NCBI RefSeq assembly: GCF_024809975.1 | Contig: NZ_JANUDY010000002.1 | Coordinates: 372,001-436,000, forward strand | Direction: 5' to 3' | DNA length: 64,000 nt | DNA from: Comamonas sp. BIGb0152 | GTDB lineage: Bacteria; Pseudomonadota; Gammaproteobacteria; Burkholderiales; Burkholderiaceae_C | Shown here: piece by piece, positions 35,752-45,699 of the stretch | How positions within the stretch are numbered: the first letter of the stretch is position 1 | Layout: every line of letters begins with the position of its first letter | Made by a program: the position numbers and the translations under genes | Notes under the pieces: generated by a model | Database searches by the model: none | Told to the model about the DNA's origin: nothing | The model's input: only the letters and a program-made list of their open reading frames with translations

Positions 35752-38376
35752 ATGAGTACACCCACTTTTTCCGTCGCTGAGATCCGCAAGACCTTTTTGG
35801 ACTTTTTTGCGTCCAAGGGGCACACCATTGTTCCGTCCAGCCCGCTGGTGCCGGGCAATGATCCGACGCTGATGTTCACCAACTCCGGCATGGTGCAGTT
35901 CAAGGATGTGTTCCTGGGTACCGACAAGCGCCCCTACACCCGCGCGACGAGTGTGCAGACCTGTCTGCGAGCCGGTGGCAAGCACAATGACCTGGAAAAC
36001 GTGGGCTACACCGCGCGCCACCACACCTTTTTCGAGATGCTGGGCAACTGGTCGTTCGGTGACTACTTCAAGCGCGAATCGCTCAAGTGGGCCTGGGAGC
36101 TGTTGACCGAGGTCTACAAGCTGCCGGCCGAGAAATTGCTGGCCACCGTCTATGAAGAAGACGACGAGGCCTACGACATCTGGACCAAGGAAATCGGTCT
36201 GCCGCCTGAGCGTGTGATCCGCATTGGCGACAACAAGGGCGGCCGCTACAAGAGCGACAACTTCTGGATGATGGCCGACACCGGCCCATGCGGCCCTTGC
36301 TCCGAAATCTTCTACGACCACGGCCCCCACATTGCTGGCGGCCCTCCGGGCTCGCCCGATGAAGACGGTGACCGCTTCATCGAAATCTGGAACAACGTGT
36401 TCATGCAGTTCGACATGGCCGAAGACGGCTCGGTCAAACCACTGCCAGCGCCTTGCGTCGATACCGGCATGGGCCTGGAGCGCCTGGCTGCCATCTTGCA
36501 GCATGTGCACAGCAACTACGAGATCGACCTGTTCCAGGCCCTCATCAAGGGCGCTGCGCGCGAGACGCATATCGAAGACCTGGAGACCCCCTCGCTCAAG
36601 GTGATTGCCGACCACATCCGCGCCACCGCCTTCCTGGTGGCTGATGGCGTGATCCCGTCTAACGAAGGACGCGGCTATGTGCAGCGCCGCATCATCCGCC
36701 GCGCGATCCGCCACGGCTACAAGCTGGGCCAGAAGACGCCTTTCTTCCACAAGCTGGTCAAGGACCTGGTCGCCGTGATGGGCGATGCCTACCCCAAGAT
36801 CCGCGAGCAAGAAGCGCGTATCACCGAGGTGCTGAAGGTCGAGGAAGAGCGCTTCTTCGAGACCCTCGCCAACGGCATGGAAATCCTAGACAGCGCGCTG
36901 GCCGGTGGTGCCCAGGTGCTGCCTGGCGATGTGGCCTTCAAGCTGCACGATACCTATGGCTTCCCACTCGACCTGTCCAACGACGTGGCGCGCGAACGCG
37001 GCCTGAGCGTTGATGAGGCGGGCTTCCATGCGGCCATGGAGCAGCAAAAGAGCCAGGCCCGTGCCGCAGGCAAGTTCAAGATGGACCGGGCACTGGAATA
37101 CACCGGCGCAGCCAATGCATTCACGGGCTACACGCAGCTGAGCGAAGCGGCCAAGGTTGTGGCGCTGTATGTCGATGGCACCAGCGTCAACGCGATCAAC
37201 GCAGGCCAGACGGGTGTGGTGGTGCTGGATACCACGCCGTTCTATGCTGAATCGGGCGGCCAGGTGGGCGACCAAGGTGTGATCTCGGCGGGAGCCAATC
37301 GCTTTGTCGTCGAAGACACTTTGAAGATCAAGGCCGATGTGTTTGGCCACCATGGTCAGCTGGCCGCAGGTAGCCTGAAGGTGGGCGACGCGGTGCAGGC
37401 CGAGGTGGATACCGCCTTGCGCGCCGCCACCATGCGCAACCACTCGGTCACCCATCTCATGCACAAGGCGCTGCGTGAAGTGCTGGGCGACCATGTGCAG
37501 CAAAAGGGCAGCCTGGTCAATGCCGAGCGCACCCGTTTTGACTTTGCGCACAACAGCGCCGTGACCGATGCACAAAAGCGCGAGATCGAAAAGCGCGTGA
37601 ATGCCGAGATCCTGGCGAACACCGAAACCGGCGCGCGCGTGATGGACATCGAGAGCGCGCAAAAGACCGGCGCGATGATGCTGTTTGGCGAAAAGTACGG
37701 CGAGACCGTGCGCGTGCTGGACATCGGCACCAGCCGTGAGCTGTGCGGCGGCACCCACGTGCAGCGCACCGGTGATATCGGCCTGTTCAAGGTCGTGGCC
37801 GAAGGCGGCGTGGCCGCTGGCGTGCGCCGTATCGAAGCGGTAACGGGCGAGAACGCCTTGGCTTACCTGCAAACGCTGGAATCGGCGGTGGACGAAGCTG
37901 CCGCGACCTTGAAGGCCCCGGTGGCCGAGCTCAACCACCGCATCGGTGGCGCGCTCGACCAGATCAAGGCGCTGGAGAAGGAACTTGCCCAGCTCAAGGG
38001 CAAGCTCGCCTCCAACCAGGGCGACGAGCTGGCCGGCCAGGCGGTGGACGTCAAGGGCATCAAGGTGCTGGCTGCCACCTTGGATGGCGCCGATGCCAAG
38101 GCATTGCGCGACACCATGGACAAGCTCAAGGACAAGCTGGGCACCGCTGCCATCGTGCTGGCGGCGGTAGACGGCGACAAGGTGCAACTGGCCGCAGGCG
38201 TGACCAAGGACAGCATCGGCAAAGTCAAGGCCGGTGATCTGGTGAACTTTGTGGCCCAGCAAGTGGGCGGCAAGGGCGGCGGCAAGCCGGACATGGCGAT
38301 GGCCGGCGGCACCAACCCCGCAGGCCTGGCCCAGGCGCTGGCGGGTGTTCAGGCCTGGGTGGCCGAACGGGTTTGA
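35752..38376 (+). CDS. alaS: Alanyl-tRNA synthetase
   Basis: This 874-residue enzyme charges tRNA-Ala. The class II aminoacylation core starts at the N-terminus ([20 protein letters not shown]) and includes [20 protein letters not shown] and [17 protein letters not shown]. An editing domain carries the HxxxH-like NHSVTHLMH (about 564-572) and ELCGGTHV (about 663-670), and a C-terminal C-Ala domain is present ([15 protein letters not shown]). The length matches bacterial AlaS. The upstream TATAAT and a downstream intrinsic terminator indicate a monocistronic unit. Confidence 0.97.
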   Translation: MSTPTFSVAEIRKTFLDFFASKGHTIVPSSPLVPGNDPTLMFTNSGMVQFKDVFLGTDKRPYTRATSVQTCLRAGGKHNDLENVGYTARHHTFFEMLGNWSFGDYFKRESLKWAWELLTEVYKLPAEKLLATVYEEDDEAYDIWTKEIGLPPERVIRIGDNKGGRYKSDNFWMMADTGPCGPCSEIFYDHGPHIAGGPPGSPDEDGDRFIEIWNNVFMQFDMAEDGSVKPLPAPCVDTGMGLERLAAILQHVHSNYEIDLFQALIKGAARETHIEDLETPSLKVIADHIRATAFLVADGVIPSNEGRGYVQRRIIRRAIRHGYKLGQKTPFFHKLVKDLVAVMGDAYPKIREQEARITEVLKVEEERFFETLANGMEILDSALAGGAQVLPGDVAFKLHDTYGFPLDLSNDVARERGLSVDEAGFHAAMEQQKSQARAAGKFKMDRALEYTGAANAFTGYTQLSEAAKVVALYVDGTSVNAINAGQTGVVVLDTTPFYAESGGQVGDQGVISAGANRFVVEDTLKIKADVFGHHGQLAAGSLKVGDAVQAEVDTALRAATMRNHSVTHLMHKALREVLGDHVQQKGSLVNAERTRFDFAHNSAVTDAQKREIEKRVNAEILANTETGARVMDIESAQKTGAMMLFGEKYGETVRVLDIGTSRELCGGTHVQRTGDIGLFKVVAEGGVAAGVRRIEAVTGENALAYLQTLESAVDEAAATLKAPVAELNHRIGGALDQIKALEKELAQLKGKLASNQGDELAGQAVDVKGIKVLAATLDGADAKALRDTMDKLKDKLGTAAIVLAAVDGDKVQLAAGVTKDSIGKVKAGDLVNFVAQQVGGKGGGKPDMAMAGGTNPAGLAQALAGVQAWVAERV

Positions 38377-38420
38377 CCGAGCTTCCACCGCGTTAGAGCC
38401 GCCGCGTCAGACGCACCAAC

Positions 38421-38449
38421 AAGCCTCCTGCACTGCAGGAGGCTTTTTT
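38421..38449 (+). terminator. Rho-independent terminator after alaS
   Basis: A GC-rich stem (38421-38431 pairing with 38435-38445, tight loop) is followed by a run of six T residues from 38444. It lies 45 bases after the alaS stop and is a textbook intrinsic terminator. Confidence 0.9.
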
Positions 38450-38656
38450 GTGTCTGCACGGCAGCCATCGCTTCGCGCATCCCGTTGCGCGTCCATCTCC
38501 TTGGGCGGGGCTTGTGCAGCGCCTCTCCCGCCTTCGTGCCGTTGCGACAGAACAAGGCGGGCTGCGGATCGCCTTTTTGCTGGTTTTACTTACAAAATCG
38601 GCGGCGATTTCGGGTTAACCTTGGCCCCCATCGAGGACTACAACGAGGAGAGATGA

Positions 38657-39379
38657 ATGCTGAACACAACATGGAGCAGCGCTGCCTTGGGCGCTTTGGC
38701 ACTGGCTTTGGCCGCTATCGCCCCTGCGGCGCAGGCCCAGTATGGGCGTGGCGGTGAGGTGAGCTGTGAGAGCCAGGACGGGCGCACCCGCGAGTGCCGC
38801 ACGCCGTTCCGCGATCCGGTGGTGAGCCAGACCTTGTCGAGCGCTTCCTGCGTGGAAGGCCGCAGCTGGGGACACCGGGGCGGCGGCGTGGTCTGGGTGA
38901 CCGATGGTTGCCGTGCCCGCTTTACGGACAGCCGAGGCGGTGGCGGAGGCGGCGGCAGCAACCAGCTGGTGCGCTGCGAAAGCAACGACGGCCGCATGCG
39001 CGAATGCGCCATTCCGCGTGGCGCGCGGGTCGAGATCGCACGCCAGCTCTCCGACACCCGCTGTGAAGAAGGGCGCAACTGGGGCCAGCGCAGCGATATG
39101 GTCTGGGTCAGCCGTGGTTGCCGCGCTGATTTTGCCATCGGTGGGGGCTATGGCGGTGGCCGCCCCAACCCGGGCTATGGGCAAGGGCGTGAGCTGACCT
39201 GCAGCAGCGACGACCGGCGTGACAACAGCTGCGACTGGAACCCGCGCTGGGGCTACCCTGTCTTGCTCGAGCAGCTGTCCAGCGATACCTGCCGCGAAGG
39301 CTACACCTGGGGCTATGATGAACGCGCCCGGCGCATCTGGGTAACGCGCGGTTGCCGTGGCCGCTTTGGCAGCCGATAA
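38657..39379 (+). CDS. Secreted triple-repeat DUF3011 protein
   Basis: This 240-residue protein has a Sec signal peptide (ALALALAAIAPAAQA, cleaved near residue 28) and three tandem DUF3011-type units. They start near residues 35, 103 and 178, each with paired cysteines, an SSD/ESxDGR-like start and an IWVTRGCRGRF-like end (VVWVTDGCRARF, MVWVSRGCRADF, RIWVTRGCRGRF). A Gly-rich linker joins the first two. The conserved Cys and Trp suggest disulfide-stabilised extracytoplasmic repeats. Function is unknown. It has its own downstream terminator. Confidence 0.83.
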   Translation: MLNTTWSSAALGALALALAAIAPAAQAQYGRGGEVSCESQDGRTRECRTPFRDPVVSQTLSSASCVEGRSWGHRGGGVVWVTDGCRARFTDSRGGGGGGGSNQLVRCESNDGRMRECAIPRGARVEIARQLSDTRCEEGRNWGQRSDMVWVSRGCRADFAIGGGYGGGRPNPGYGQGRELTCSSDDRRDNSCDWNPRWGYPVLLEQLSSDTCREGYTWGYDERARRIWVTRGCRGRFGSR

Positions 39380-39399
39380 ATCGGCGCAGATGCAGCAAC

Positions 39400-39428
39400 G
39401 CGGCCAGCTTGAACTGGCCGCTTTTTTT
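39400..39428 (+). terminator. Rho-independent terminator after DUF3011 gene
   Basis: An 8-bp stem (39400-39407 with 39414-39421, loop CTTGAA) is followed by seven T residues at 39422-39428. Confidence 0.88.
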
Positions 39429-39543
39429 ATGGGCCGGTCCCTGCCATCGGTATCGGCCGGCTGCACCCATCCGCCAGGCCGGCGCTGCAGCGGCTGGGCC
39501 CTGGCGCCCCTGGGGTATGGGCAAGCGGCGATAATGCTGGCCT

Positions 39544-40305
39544 ATGTCATCCCCCAAAGTGTTGTTCGGCTTCCATGCCGTTGGTGTGCGCATGAAGACT
39601 GCGCCCAAATCGATCATCGAAGTCTATTTCGAGACCACGCGCCGCGACGCGCGCATGCGCCAGTTTCTGGAGCGCGCCAAAGAAGCGGGCGTGCGCCTGA
39701 TTGAAGCAGATGCACCGCGCATCGCCAAGTTGGCAGGCTCGCACGGCCACCAAGGCGTGGCCGCCCGGGTCGAAGAGATCAGGGACACCCGCACCTTGGA
39801 CGAGCTGCTCGACGACCTGGAAGAAGCGGGCGTTGCATCGCCCTTGCTGCTGGTGCTTGACGGGGTGACCGACCCCCACAACCTGGGCGCCTGCCTGCGC
39901 GTGGCCGATGGCGCTGGTGCCCATGCGGTGATTGCGCCCAAGGACCACGCGGTCGGCATCAATGCCACCGTGGCTAAGGTGGCCAGTGGTGCGGCCGAGA
40001 CAGTGCCGTATTTCATGGTCACCAACCTGGCGCGGACCTTGAAAGAGCTCAAGGCCCGCAATGTCTGGATCATCGGCACCAGCGACGATGCCCCCAACAC
40101 GGTGTACCAGGTCGACCTGAAGGGCCCCGTGGCCCTGGTGCTGGGCGCCGAAGGCGATGGCATGCGCCAGCTCACCCGCAAGACCTGTGACGAGCTGATC
40201 GGCATCCCGATGATGGGGGCGGTCTCCAGCCTCAATGTGTCGGTGGCCAGCGGCGTGTGCCTGTATGAGGCCCTGCGCCAGCGCACGCCCCCGAAGGCGG
40301 CTTAA
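39544..40305 (+). CDS. rlmB: 23S rRNA (guanosine-2'-O-)-methyltransferase RlmB
   Basis: This 253-residue SPOUT (SpoU) methyltransferase modifies 2'-O of guanosine 2251 in 23S rRNA. N-terminal [10 protein letters not shown] and the L30e-like domain are followed by SPOUT motifs: [14 protein letters not shown] (motif I, about residues 115-128), [10 protein letters not shown] (motif II) and [18 protein letters not shown] (motif III). The pattern fits RlmB (trmH family). A bidirectional terminator follows. Confidence 0.94.
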   Translation: MSSPKVLFGFHAVGVRMKTAPKSIIEVYFETTRRDARMRQFLERAKEAGVRLIEADAPRIAKLAGSHGHQGVAARVEEIRDTRTLDELLDDLEEAGVASPLLLVLDGVTDPHNLGACLRVADGAGAHAVIAPKDHAVGINATVAKVASGAAETVPYFMVTNLARTLKELKARNVWIIGTSDDAPNTVYQVDLKGPVALVLGAEGDGMRQLTRKTCDELIGIPMMGAVSSLNVSVASGVCLYEALRQRTPPKAA

Positions 40306-40362
40306 GGCATTGGGCAGGCGTTGCCTGCCAATGGCAATGGCGATTGGCCACACTTGGCTACA

Positions 40363-40407
40363 CCAAAAAAAAGGCTGAACCCCTTGGGGCTCAGCCTTTT
40401 GTTTTTT
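40363..40407. terminator. Bidirectional terminator between rlmB and PepSY gene
   Basis: A long stem with arms near 40369-40383 and 40386-40400 (one mismatch) has an A-run on its 5' side and TTTTGTTTTTT on its 3' side, so it can stop transcripts from both convergent genes. Confidence 0.85.
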
Positions 40408-40440
40408 GATCAGGCCTCAGTGCCCGGCCCGGTGGGGGAC

Positions 40441-41091
40441 TTAGTCGTCCAGCTTCTCGTGCAGCACCACGCCGGTTTCAGGGTGGATCTTCAGCTCGAC
40501 GCGAAAGCCCTGGGCATTGATGGCATCGGCCTCCCAGATGCCGTCGTCCAGTTCCAGATCGCGCACATGGCTGTAGCCGGCTTGGGCCAGCAGTTGCTGG
40601 ATTTGCGCGGCGCTCAAAATAGCGCTGCCTGCGCCGGCACCTGGGGTGGGGCTGGGCTGGCCGGGCTGGGACAGCAGCTCCAGGCTCACCGGGTGCAGCA
40701 CCAGCTTTTGCTTGACGCCGTTGGCGCCGCGCACCTTGGCTTCCCAGAAACCGTCGTCAAACTCCACTTCCTTGATCTGGCCATAACCCAGCGACTGCAG
40801 CTTGGCAGCGACCTGGCTGGCACCGGGGTAGGTGGTGCCCAGCTCGGCCTTGCGCAACGCCACCAGGCTGCCATCGGCATCGCTGACCAGCACATAGGCG
40901 CGGTTGCCATCTTGCTGGGTGGCCTTGGCCGTCCAGTAGCCGTATTGCTTTTCCAGGTCCTGCGGGGCAACCAGGCCGCTGGCGGTGATGCTGTTGAGCA
41001 CTTCCTGGGCGTTGTAGGCCTGTGCGGCAAATGGCAGGCTGGCGGCCAAGCCGGCGGCACCCAGGATCCAGGCGATGGTGGTTTTCTTCAT
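40441..41091 (-). CDS. Secreted double-PepSY-domain protein
   Basis: This 216-residue protein has a Sec signal (KKTTIAWILGAAGLAASLPFAAQA cut near residue 25) and two PepSY-like units: ASQVAAKLQSLGYGQIKEVEFDDGFWEAKV (about 93-122, given here in meaning, not a full alignment) and a similar LAQAGYSHVRDLELDDGIWE near 167-186. Both share the pattern LGYxxIxxVExDDGxWE. PepSY domains are thought to bind or inhibit proteases or sense envelope conditions. The gene is divergent from another PepSY gene with RR and HK downstream, suggesting it is the regulated output. Confidence 0.82.
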   Translation of the reverse strand: MKKTTIAWILGAAGLAASLPFAAQAYNAQEVLNSITASGLVAPQDLEKQYGYWTAKATQQDGNRAYVLVSDADGSLVALRKAELGTTYPGASQVAAKLQSLGYGQIKEVEFDDGFWEAKVRGANGVKQKLVLHPVSLELLSQPGQPSPTPGAGAGSAILSAAQIQQLLAQAGYSHVRDLELDDGIWEADAINAQGFRVELKIHPETGVVLHEKLDD

Positions 41092-41232
41092 GGTTCAATC
41101 CCTTGTGTGTTGTGGCATGCAAACCAGCGGATGGCTGATTCGTCATGGATTGAAGTATGGAAAACCTGGGCTAAACGTACTGTGAAGTGATCGTTCATGC
41201 TGCGTTTAACCGCGCTTGTCATAATGCCTGCC

Positions 41233-41973
41233 ATGGCGCAAGTTCAATGTCGGTTTCCTCGCATCGCAGCATGCCTCCTGGCCGGGGGGCTGCTGCTGGG
41301 CAGCGCCAGCCAGGCGGCCGAGCACGATGCGGTGCGCGCCGCTGTTGCTACCGGCCAGTACAAGCCCTTGTCTGCCATCCTGGCCGAAGTCGCTGCGGCC
41401 CATGCCGGGCGGGTGGTGGATGTGGAGACCAAGCGTGGCCCCAAGGGCGAGCTGCGCTACGAGATCAAACTGGTGGACAACCAGGGCCTCAAGCAAGAGC
41501 TGCTGATTGATGCGGCCAGCGGCCAGACGGTGCAACGCGTTGCCAAGGACCGCTCGCAGGCGCTGGGCATGCTGGAGCTGGCCCAGTACCTGGCCAAGGT
41601 GGCGCAGCAACACGCCAGCCGTATCACCGATGTGGAGTTTGAGCGCGACAGCCAGGGCCGTGGCGTCTATGAGATCAAGCTCAGTGCCGACCAGCAGGGC
41701 TACCGCAAGCTGGTCATGGATGCCGCGACCGGCCAGGTGCTGCCGTCGGCCCAGGCCAAACCCCGTAACCCTGCGCCGCTCAAGCGGGTCGATGAACTCT
41801 TGCAGGCGCTGGCACCGCGCTTTCCAGGCCTGGTGCTGGAGGTGGAGCTGGAGCACGACGACACGCAGGCTTCTTACTATGAAATCGAGTTGCTGCAGGG
41901 CAATGGCAGCACCTTGGCGCTGAAAGTGGATGCACGCAGTCTGCAGGTGCTTAAACAAAAAGTGGAGGATTGA
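41233..41973 (+). CDS. Secreted PepSY-family protein upstream of two-component genes
   Basis: This protein of about 246 residues has a signal peptide (RIAACLLAGGLLLGSASQA) and three tandem PepSY-like repeats, each with a pattern like ITDVExxRxSxGxxxYEIKL (about residues 50-75, 125-150 and 195-220). In-frame starts exist at 41197, 41224 and 41233; the shortest is chosen because it gives a normal signal peptide. A CATAAT at 41220-41225 might be a -10. It is followed 6 bases later by the response regulator gene, so it may be part of the sensory module. Confidence 0.75.
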   Translation: MAQVQCRFPRIAACLLAGGLLLGSASQAAEHDAVRAAVATGQYKPLSAILAEVAAAHAGRVVDVETKRGPKGELRYEIKLVDNQGLKQELLIDAASGQTVQRVAKDRSQALGMLELAQYLAKVAQQHASRITDVEFERDSQGRGVYEIKLSADQQGYRKLVMDAATGQVLPSAQAKPRNPAPLKRVDELLQALAPRFPGLVLEVELEHDDTQASYYEIELLQGNGSTLALKVDARSLQVLKQKVED

Positions 41974-41979
41974 GCGCCG

Positions 41980-42645
41980 ATGCGAATTTTGGTGGTCGAA
42001 GACGATGCCGAACTGGCAGCGCAAATTCAGCAGGCACTCGCAGCTGCCGGCTTTTCTGTCGATGTGGAGGCCGATGGCGATGCGGCCTCGTTTGCTGGCA
42101 GCACCGAGCCGTACGACGCGGCGGTGCTGGATCTGGGCCTGCCCCAGCGCGATGGCCTGACGGTGCTGCGCGACTGGCGCGAGGCCGGCTGCCATTGGCC
42201 GGTGCTGATTTTGACGGCCCGCAACCGCTGGAGCGACAAGGTCGCGGGTTTTGGTGCCGGTGCAGACGACTACCTGACCAAGCCCTTCATGCTCGATGAG
42301 GTGGTGTTGCGCCTGCGTGCCATGCTGCGCCGCACGGCCGGCAGTGCGGCCACGGTGCTGCGCGCCGGTTGCCTGGAATACGACGTGACCGCTGGCCGTT
42401 TTTTGCAAGACGGCCAGGGTTTGCAGCTGACGGCGCAGGAGCACAAGATTCTGGCCTACCTGATGCACCACCCCAACCGCGTGCTCTCGCGCACCGAGAT
42501 CAGCGAGCATGTCTATGCCCGCGATCTGGACCCGGACTCCAACACACTCGATGTGCTGATTGGCCGCATACGGCGCAAGCTGCGCCAGTCCGATCTGCTG
42601 GTGACCGAGCGGGGGCAGGGCTTTCGTTTGAATGCCCCTGGCTAG
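41980..42645 (+). CDS. OmpR/PhoB-family response regulator
   Basis: This 221-residue regulator has a receiver domain with acidic pocket E7-D8-D9, phospho-acceptor D51 (AVLDLGLP) and K101 (LTKPF), then a winged-helix DNA-binding domain with LTAQEHKILAYLMHHPNRVL and a C-terminal RGQGFRL. It belongs to the QseB/PmrA-like subgroup. It should be phosphorylated by the histidine kinase whose gene follows 23 bases later. Likely targets are the divergent PepSY genes, inferred only from gene order. Confidence 0.92.
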   Translation: MRILVVEDDAELAAQIQQALAAAGFSVDVEADGDAASFAGSTEPYDAAVLDLGLPQRDGLTVLRDWREAGCHWPVLILTARNRWSDKVAGFGAGADDYLTKPFMLDEVVLRLRAMLRRTAGSAATVLRAGCLEYDVTAGRFLQDGQGLQLTAQEHKILAYLMHHPNRVLSRTEISEHVYARDLDPDSNTLDVLIGRIRRKLRQSDLLVTERGQGFRLNAPG

Positions 42646-42668
42646 CAGCGGTGTGAGCCCTTAGCGCC

Positions 42669-44135
42669 ATGGTCTCGTCTCGCTCTGCTGCCGCCGACCG
42701 CCGCTATCCAGCGCGGCGCCATCCCGCGCGGCGCTGGTCGCTGGCCGCGCGCATGGCCGCCTTGGTCATCGTGCCCAGCTTGTTGGTGATGGTGCTGGGC
42801 GGCTGGTGGCTGCGCTACGAGGTGCACGCCAGCTTGCTGGCCAGCATGTCCCGCACCTTGGAGGAGAAGTCCGAACGCATCCATGCACGCCTGGCCTGGC
42901 TGGCCGACGGCCGGGTGCAAGAGACGGCAGGCGGCAGCGATGAATTCAGCGCCATCTTCTCGGGCTGGTACTGGCAGCTGCAGGGCCAGGCGCCAGCGCA
43001 ACTGCGAACCGCCGCCACCCCAGTGGTGCTGGCCCGTTCGCGCTCACTGTGGGACCAGCCGGACCTGGTGCTGAGCCCCGCTACCTTGTGGGGCAGCGAG
43101 CGCTTGCAGCAAGCGCTGGGGCCCAAGCAGGAGCCACTGCTGGTGCAGCACTTTGCGGTGCAACTGGCCGCCGGTACTGCGCCCATGTATTTGCAAGTAT
43201 TTGGCCCGGCGCAGCCCTTGGTGGCCAGCCTGCGCAGAATTGACCAGATTCTCGCCACCACCTGCGCCGTGTTGCTGCTGGTCATCGGCGCCTTGGTATG
43301 GCTGCAGCTGCGTGTGGGCCTGGCACCGCTGACGCGCCTGGTCGAGGTGATCGCGGGTCTGGGCAAGCCCGCAGAGGGCGCAAAGCCTGCGACCGAGCAG
43401 ATCGCCCAGCTGCCGCTGGGTGCAGATTTGCAGCCTTTGCAGCAGGAGCTGGCGGCCTTGCTGGCACGCAATACCCAGGTGGTGGAGCGCTCGCGCTCCC
43501 ACGCGGCGGACCTGAACCATGCGCTGAAAAAGCCCTTGTCCTTGCTGGTGGCCCATGCCGGCACGGGCAATGCCATACCGGCTGCCGTGGTGCTGCAGCA
43601 GACCACCGCGATGGCGCGGCTGATTGACCGCTACCAGGCACGCACCTTCAGCGATGCGACCTTGGTGCATGGCGGCGGCACAGGTCTGCCCATGGATGTG
43701 CTGGCCTGCAGCCAGCAAATGCTGGCCATGATGCGCCAGCTGCACCAGGCGAGTGACCTGGATTGGCGCTTGCTGGGCGAGGGCACCACGCTATGGTGGC
43801 GGGGCGAGCGGGCCGACCTGGAAGAGCTGCTGGGCAACCTGCTCGACAACGCCGGCAAATGGGCCGCTTCGCAGGTGCGCTTGACGGTGCAGGGCAGTTC
43901 CGCCCAAGGCCTGGTGCTGCAGATCGAAGATGATGGCCCCGGCATGACGGCCGAGCAAATGCAGGCAGCAGGCGAGCGGGGCAAGCGCTTTGATGAATCG
44001 GTGGCCGGCACCGGGCTGGGCCTGGCGATTGCGCAGCACATTGTGCGGGGCTACGGCGGCCAACTCCAGTTGCGCAAAAGCGCGGCCTTGAAGGGCTTGT
44101 TGGTGCGTGTCGAGATGGCGGGGGTGCTGGCCTGA
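42669..44135 (+). CDS. Sensor histidine kinase
   Basis: This 488-residue inner-membrane kinase has TM1 about residues 30-48 and TM2 about 194-213, enclosing a periplasmic domain of about 145 residues. The phospho-acceptor is H284 in DLNHALKKPLSLL, followed by the ATPase region with NLLDNAGKWA, DDGPGM and GTGLGLAIAQHI. It partners the OmpR-type regulator just upstream. The H-box contains HALKKPL rather than HELRTPL, placing it in the PhoQ-like group. The N-terminus is Arg-rich; the ATG at 42669 is uncertain. Confidence 0.9.
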   Translation: MVSSRSAAADRRYPARRHPARRWSLAARMAALVIVPSLLVMVLGGWWLRYEVHASLLASMSRTLEEKSERIHARLAWLADGRVQETAGGSDEFSAIFSGWYWQLQGQAPAQLRTAATPVVLARSRSLWDQPDLVLSPATLWGSERLQQALGPKQEPLLVQHFAVQLAAGTAPMYLQVFGPAQPLVASLRRIDQILATTCAVLLLVIGALVWLQLRVGLAPLTRLVEVIAGLGKPAEGAKPATEQIAQLPLGADLQPLQQELAALLARNTQVVERSRSHAADLNHALKKPLSLLVAHAGTGNAIPAAVVLQQTTAMARLIDRYQARTFSDATLVHGGGTGLPMDVLACSQQMLAMMRQLHQASDLDWRLLGEGTTLWWRGERADLEELLGNLLDNAGKWAASQVRLTVQGSSAQGLVLQIEDDGPGMTAEQMQAAGERGKRFDESVAGTGLGLAIAQHIVRGYGGQLQLRKSAALKGLLVRVEMAGVLA

Positions 44136-44146
44136 GCGCTGCGCGA

Positions 44147-44509
44147 TCAGCCGCCCAACTGCACGACAGGCACAAAGCCGCCAAAGATCATGCGTTTGGC
44201 ATCAAATGGCATATTCGCTGGCTGCATGTCTGCCAGGCGCGGGTCGGCCATCACCGCGGCATTGATGCGGTCGCGCTCAGCGCGCGAGGTGTAGACGATC
44301 CAGGAAAAGCAGGCGACTTCATCGCCCTGGAGCTTGACGGCCATGGGGAACGAGGTGACTTCGCCATCAGGCACATCGTCGCCTACGCATTCCCAGTATT
44401 GCAGCGCGCCATGTTCCATCCAGACTTTGCCGGCCGCCTCGGCCATGGCCCGGTAGGCATCGAGCTTGGCGCGGGGTACGGGCAGTACAAATCCATCGAC
44501 ATAAGGCAT
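44147..44509 (-). CDS. DUF1428-family protein
   Basis: This 120-residue protein starts MPYVDGFVLPVPRAKLDAYR and has the family's GGFVPVV C-terminus; these are typical DUF1428 (YbaA-like) proteins of alpha/beta barrel fold, of unknown role. AGGAG precedes the ATG at 44509. It lies near AHSA1 and VOC genes, the common trio of small stress-type proteins, on the same strand, and is convergent with the histidine kinase gene (11 bases between stops). Confidence 0.85.
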   Translation of the reverse strand: MPYVDGFVLPVPRAKLDAYRAMAEAAGKVWMEHGALQYWECVGDDVPDGEVTSFPMAVKLQGDEVACFSWIVYTSRAERDRINAAVMADPRLADMQPANMPFDAKRMIFGGFVPVVQLGG

Positions 44510-44577
44510 GGTGGTCTCCTGGGCGCTCAAACGGCGCCGATATTTGGTGTGCGCTACAGGGCAGCGAGAAGGCCCAA

Positions 44578-45045
44578 CTACAAGGTCGCAGCCAAGGCCA
44601 CGAGCTGGTCCGTGGCCACGCCCCAGCCGGTGTGAAAACCCATGGCCTCATGCTGCTTGCGGGTCTCTTCGCTCCAATGCCGCACGGTGGCGGTGTAGCG
44701 GGTCTGGCCCGCTTCGGGCTCGAAGTTGATGATGGCCGTCATGAACGGCTTGGCGCTGGGCACCCAGCCTGCGGTGTAGGCATCGGTAAACACCAGCCTG
44801 CGGTCCGGCACCACTTCCAGGTACACGCCGGCATTGGGGTACTGGTTGCCCTGCGGGTCGCACATCACGATCTGGCTGCCACCGCCGACGCGCACATCCA
44901 CGTCGGCGCTGGCAATCGTCCAGGGCTTGGGCACAAACCACTGCTGGAGCAGGGCAGGTTCGGTCCAGCAGCGGTAAAGGGTGGCGGCGGGGGCGTTGAT
45001 CAGGCGGCTGAGCACGAGATCCTGGGGATGGGCTTGGACAGACAT
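44578..45045 (-). CDS. SRPBCC/AHSA1-domain protein
   Basis: This 155-residue protein has the START-like SRPBCC/AHSA1 fold: RLINAPAATLYRCWTEPALL (about residues 12-31) and the C-terminal QHEAMGFHTGWGVATDQL are the usual conserved ends of this family. Its ligand is unknown; homologues are often near glyoxalase-type genes. An earlier in-frame ATG at 45060 overlaps the VOC gene stop, so the start is uncertain between 45060 and 45045. Confidence 0.85.
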   Translation of the reverse strand: MSVQAHPQDLVLSRLINAPAATLYRCWTEPALLQQWFVPKPWTIASADVDVRVGGGSQIVMCDPQGNQYPNAGVYLEVVPDRRLVFTDAYTAGWVPSAKPFMTAIINFEPEAGQTRYTATVRHWSEETRKQHEAMGFHTGWGVATDQLVALAATL

Positions 45046-45052
45046 GGTGGGC

Positions 45053-45514
45053 TCAGGCATGGGGTTGCGGTGTCTGGACATTCACCATCCAGGGGATGGC
45101 AAAGCGGTCGGTCACCATGCCAAAGCCGGGGGACCAGAAGGTCGCGGCAAAGGGCATGCTCACCTGGCCGCCTTCGGCCAAGCCTGCAAACACCCGCGCA
45201 CCCTCGTCGGCAGAATCCACACCGATGGACACCCACAGGCCCTGGGGCTTGAGGTAGCCGCCGCCACAGGTATCAGTGCTGGCGCCAGGCATGGCGGGCA
45301 GGGTGTCCGAGGCCATGATGGCCTGGCTGCCCACTTGCAGGTGGGCATGCATCAGACGGGCCTGTGCCTCGGGCGGCAGGGGTGGCATGCCCTCGCTGGC
45401 GGGCATGTCGGCAAAGCGCATCTGTTGCACCATCTGGCCGCCAAACAGCTGCGCGTAGAACGCCATGGCTTGGGCGCATTGGCCGTCAAAATTGAGATAG
45501 GGGATGAATTGCAT
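45053..45514 (-). CDS. PhnB-like VOC-family protein
   Basis: This 153-residue protein of the vicinal oxygen chelate (glyoxalase/bleomycin-resistance) superfamily is PhnB-like: MQFIPYLNFDGQCAQAMAFY at the N-terminus and DRFAIPWMVN near the C-terminus. These proteins are usually dimeric small-molecule-binding enzymes; the substrate is unknown. CAGGAGAG precedes the ATG at 45514, which is chosen over a longer frame to 45625. Confidence 0.87.
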   Translation of the reverse strand: MQFIPYLNFDGQCAQAMAFYAQLFGGQMVQQMRFADMPASEGMPPLPPEAQARLMHAHLQVGSQAIMASDTLPAMPGASTDTCGGGYLKPQGLWVSIGVDSADEGARVFAGLAEGGQVSMPFAATFWSPGFGMVTDRFAIPWMVNVQTPQPHA

Positions 45515-45699
45515 CGTTCTCTCCTGGTCGTGGGTCAGACATTCTGGGCTCTGCCCTGCGGCCCTGTCCATCAGCAAATGGCTAGGACGGTGTCTGAATG
45601 TAATTAACCGAGGCCTTGCTTTCACCCAGGATGCTGGAGTGGGGCGGCAGCGCTTGGGCCCTGCCTTATGCTGTGCGCTTGGTTTTCACAGCTTTTTAT

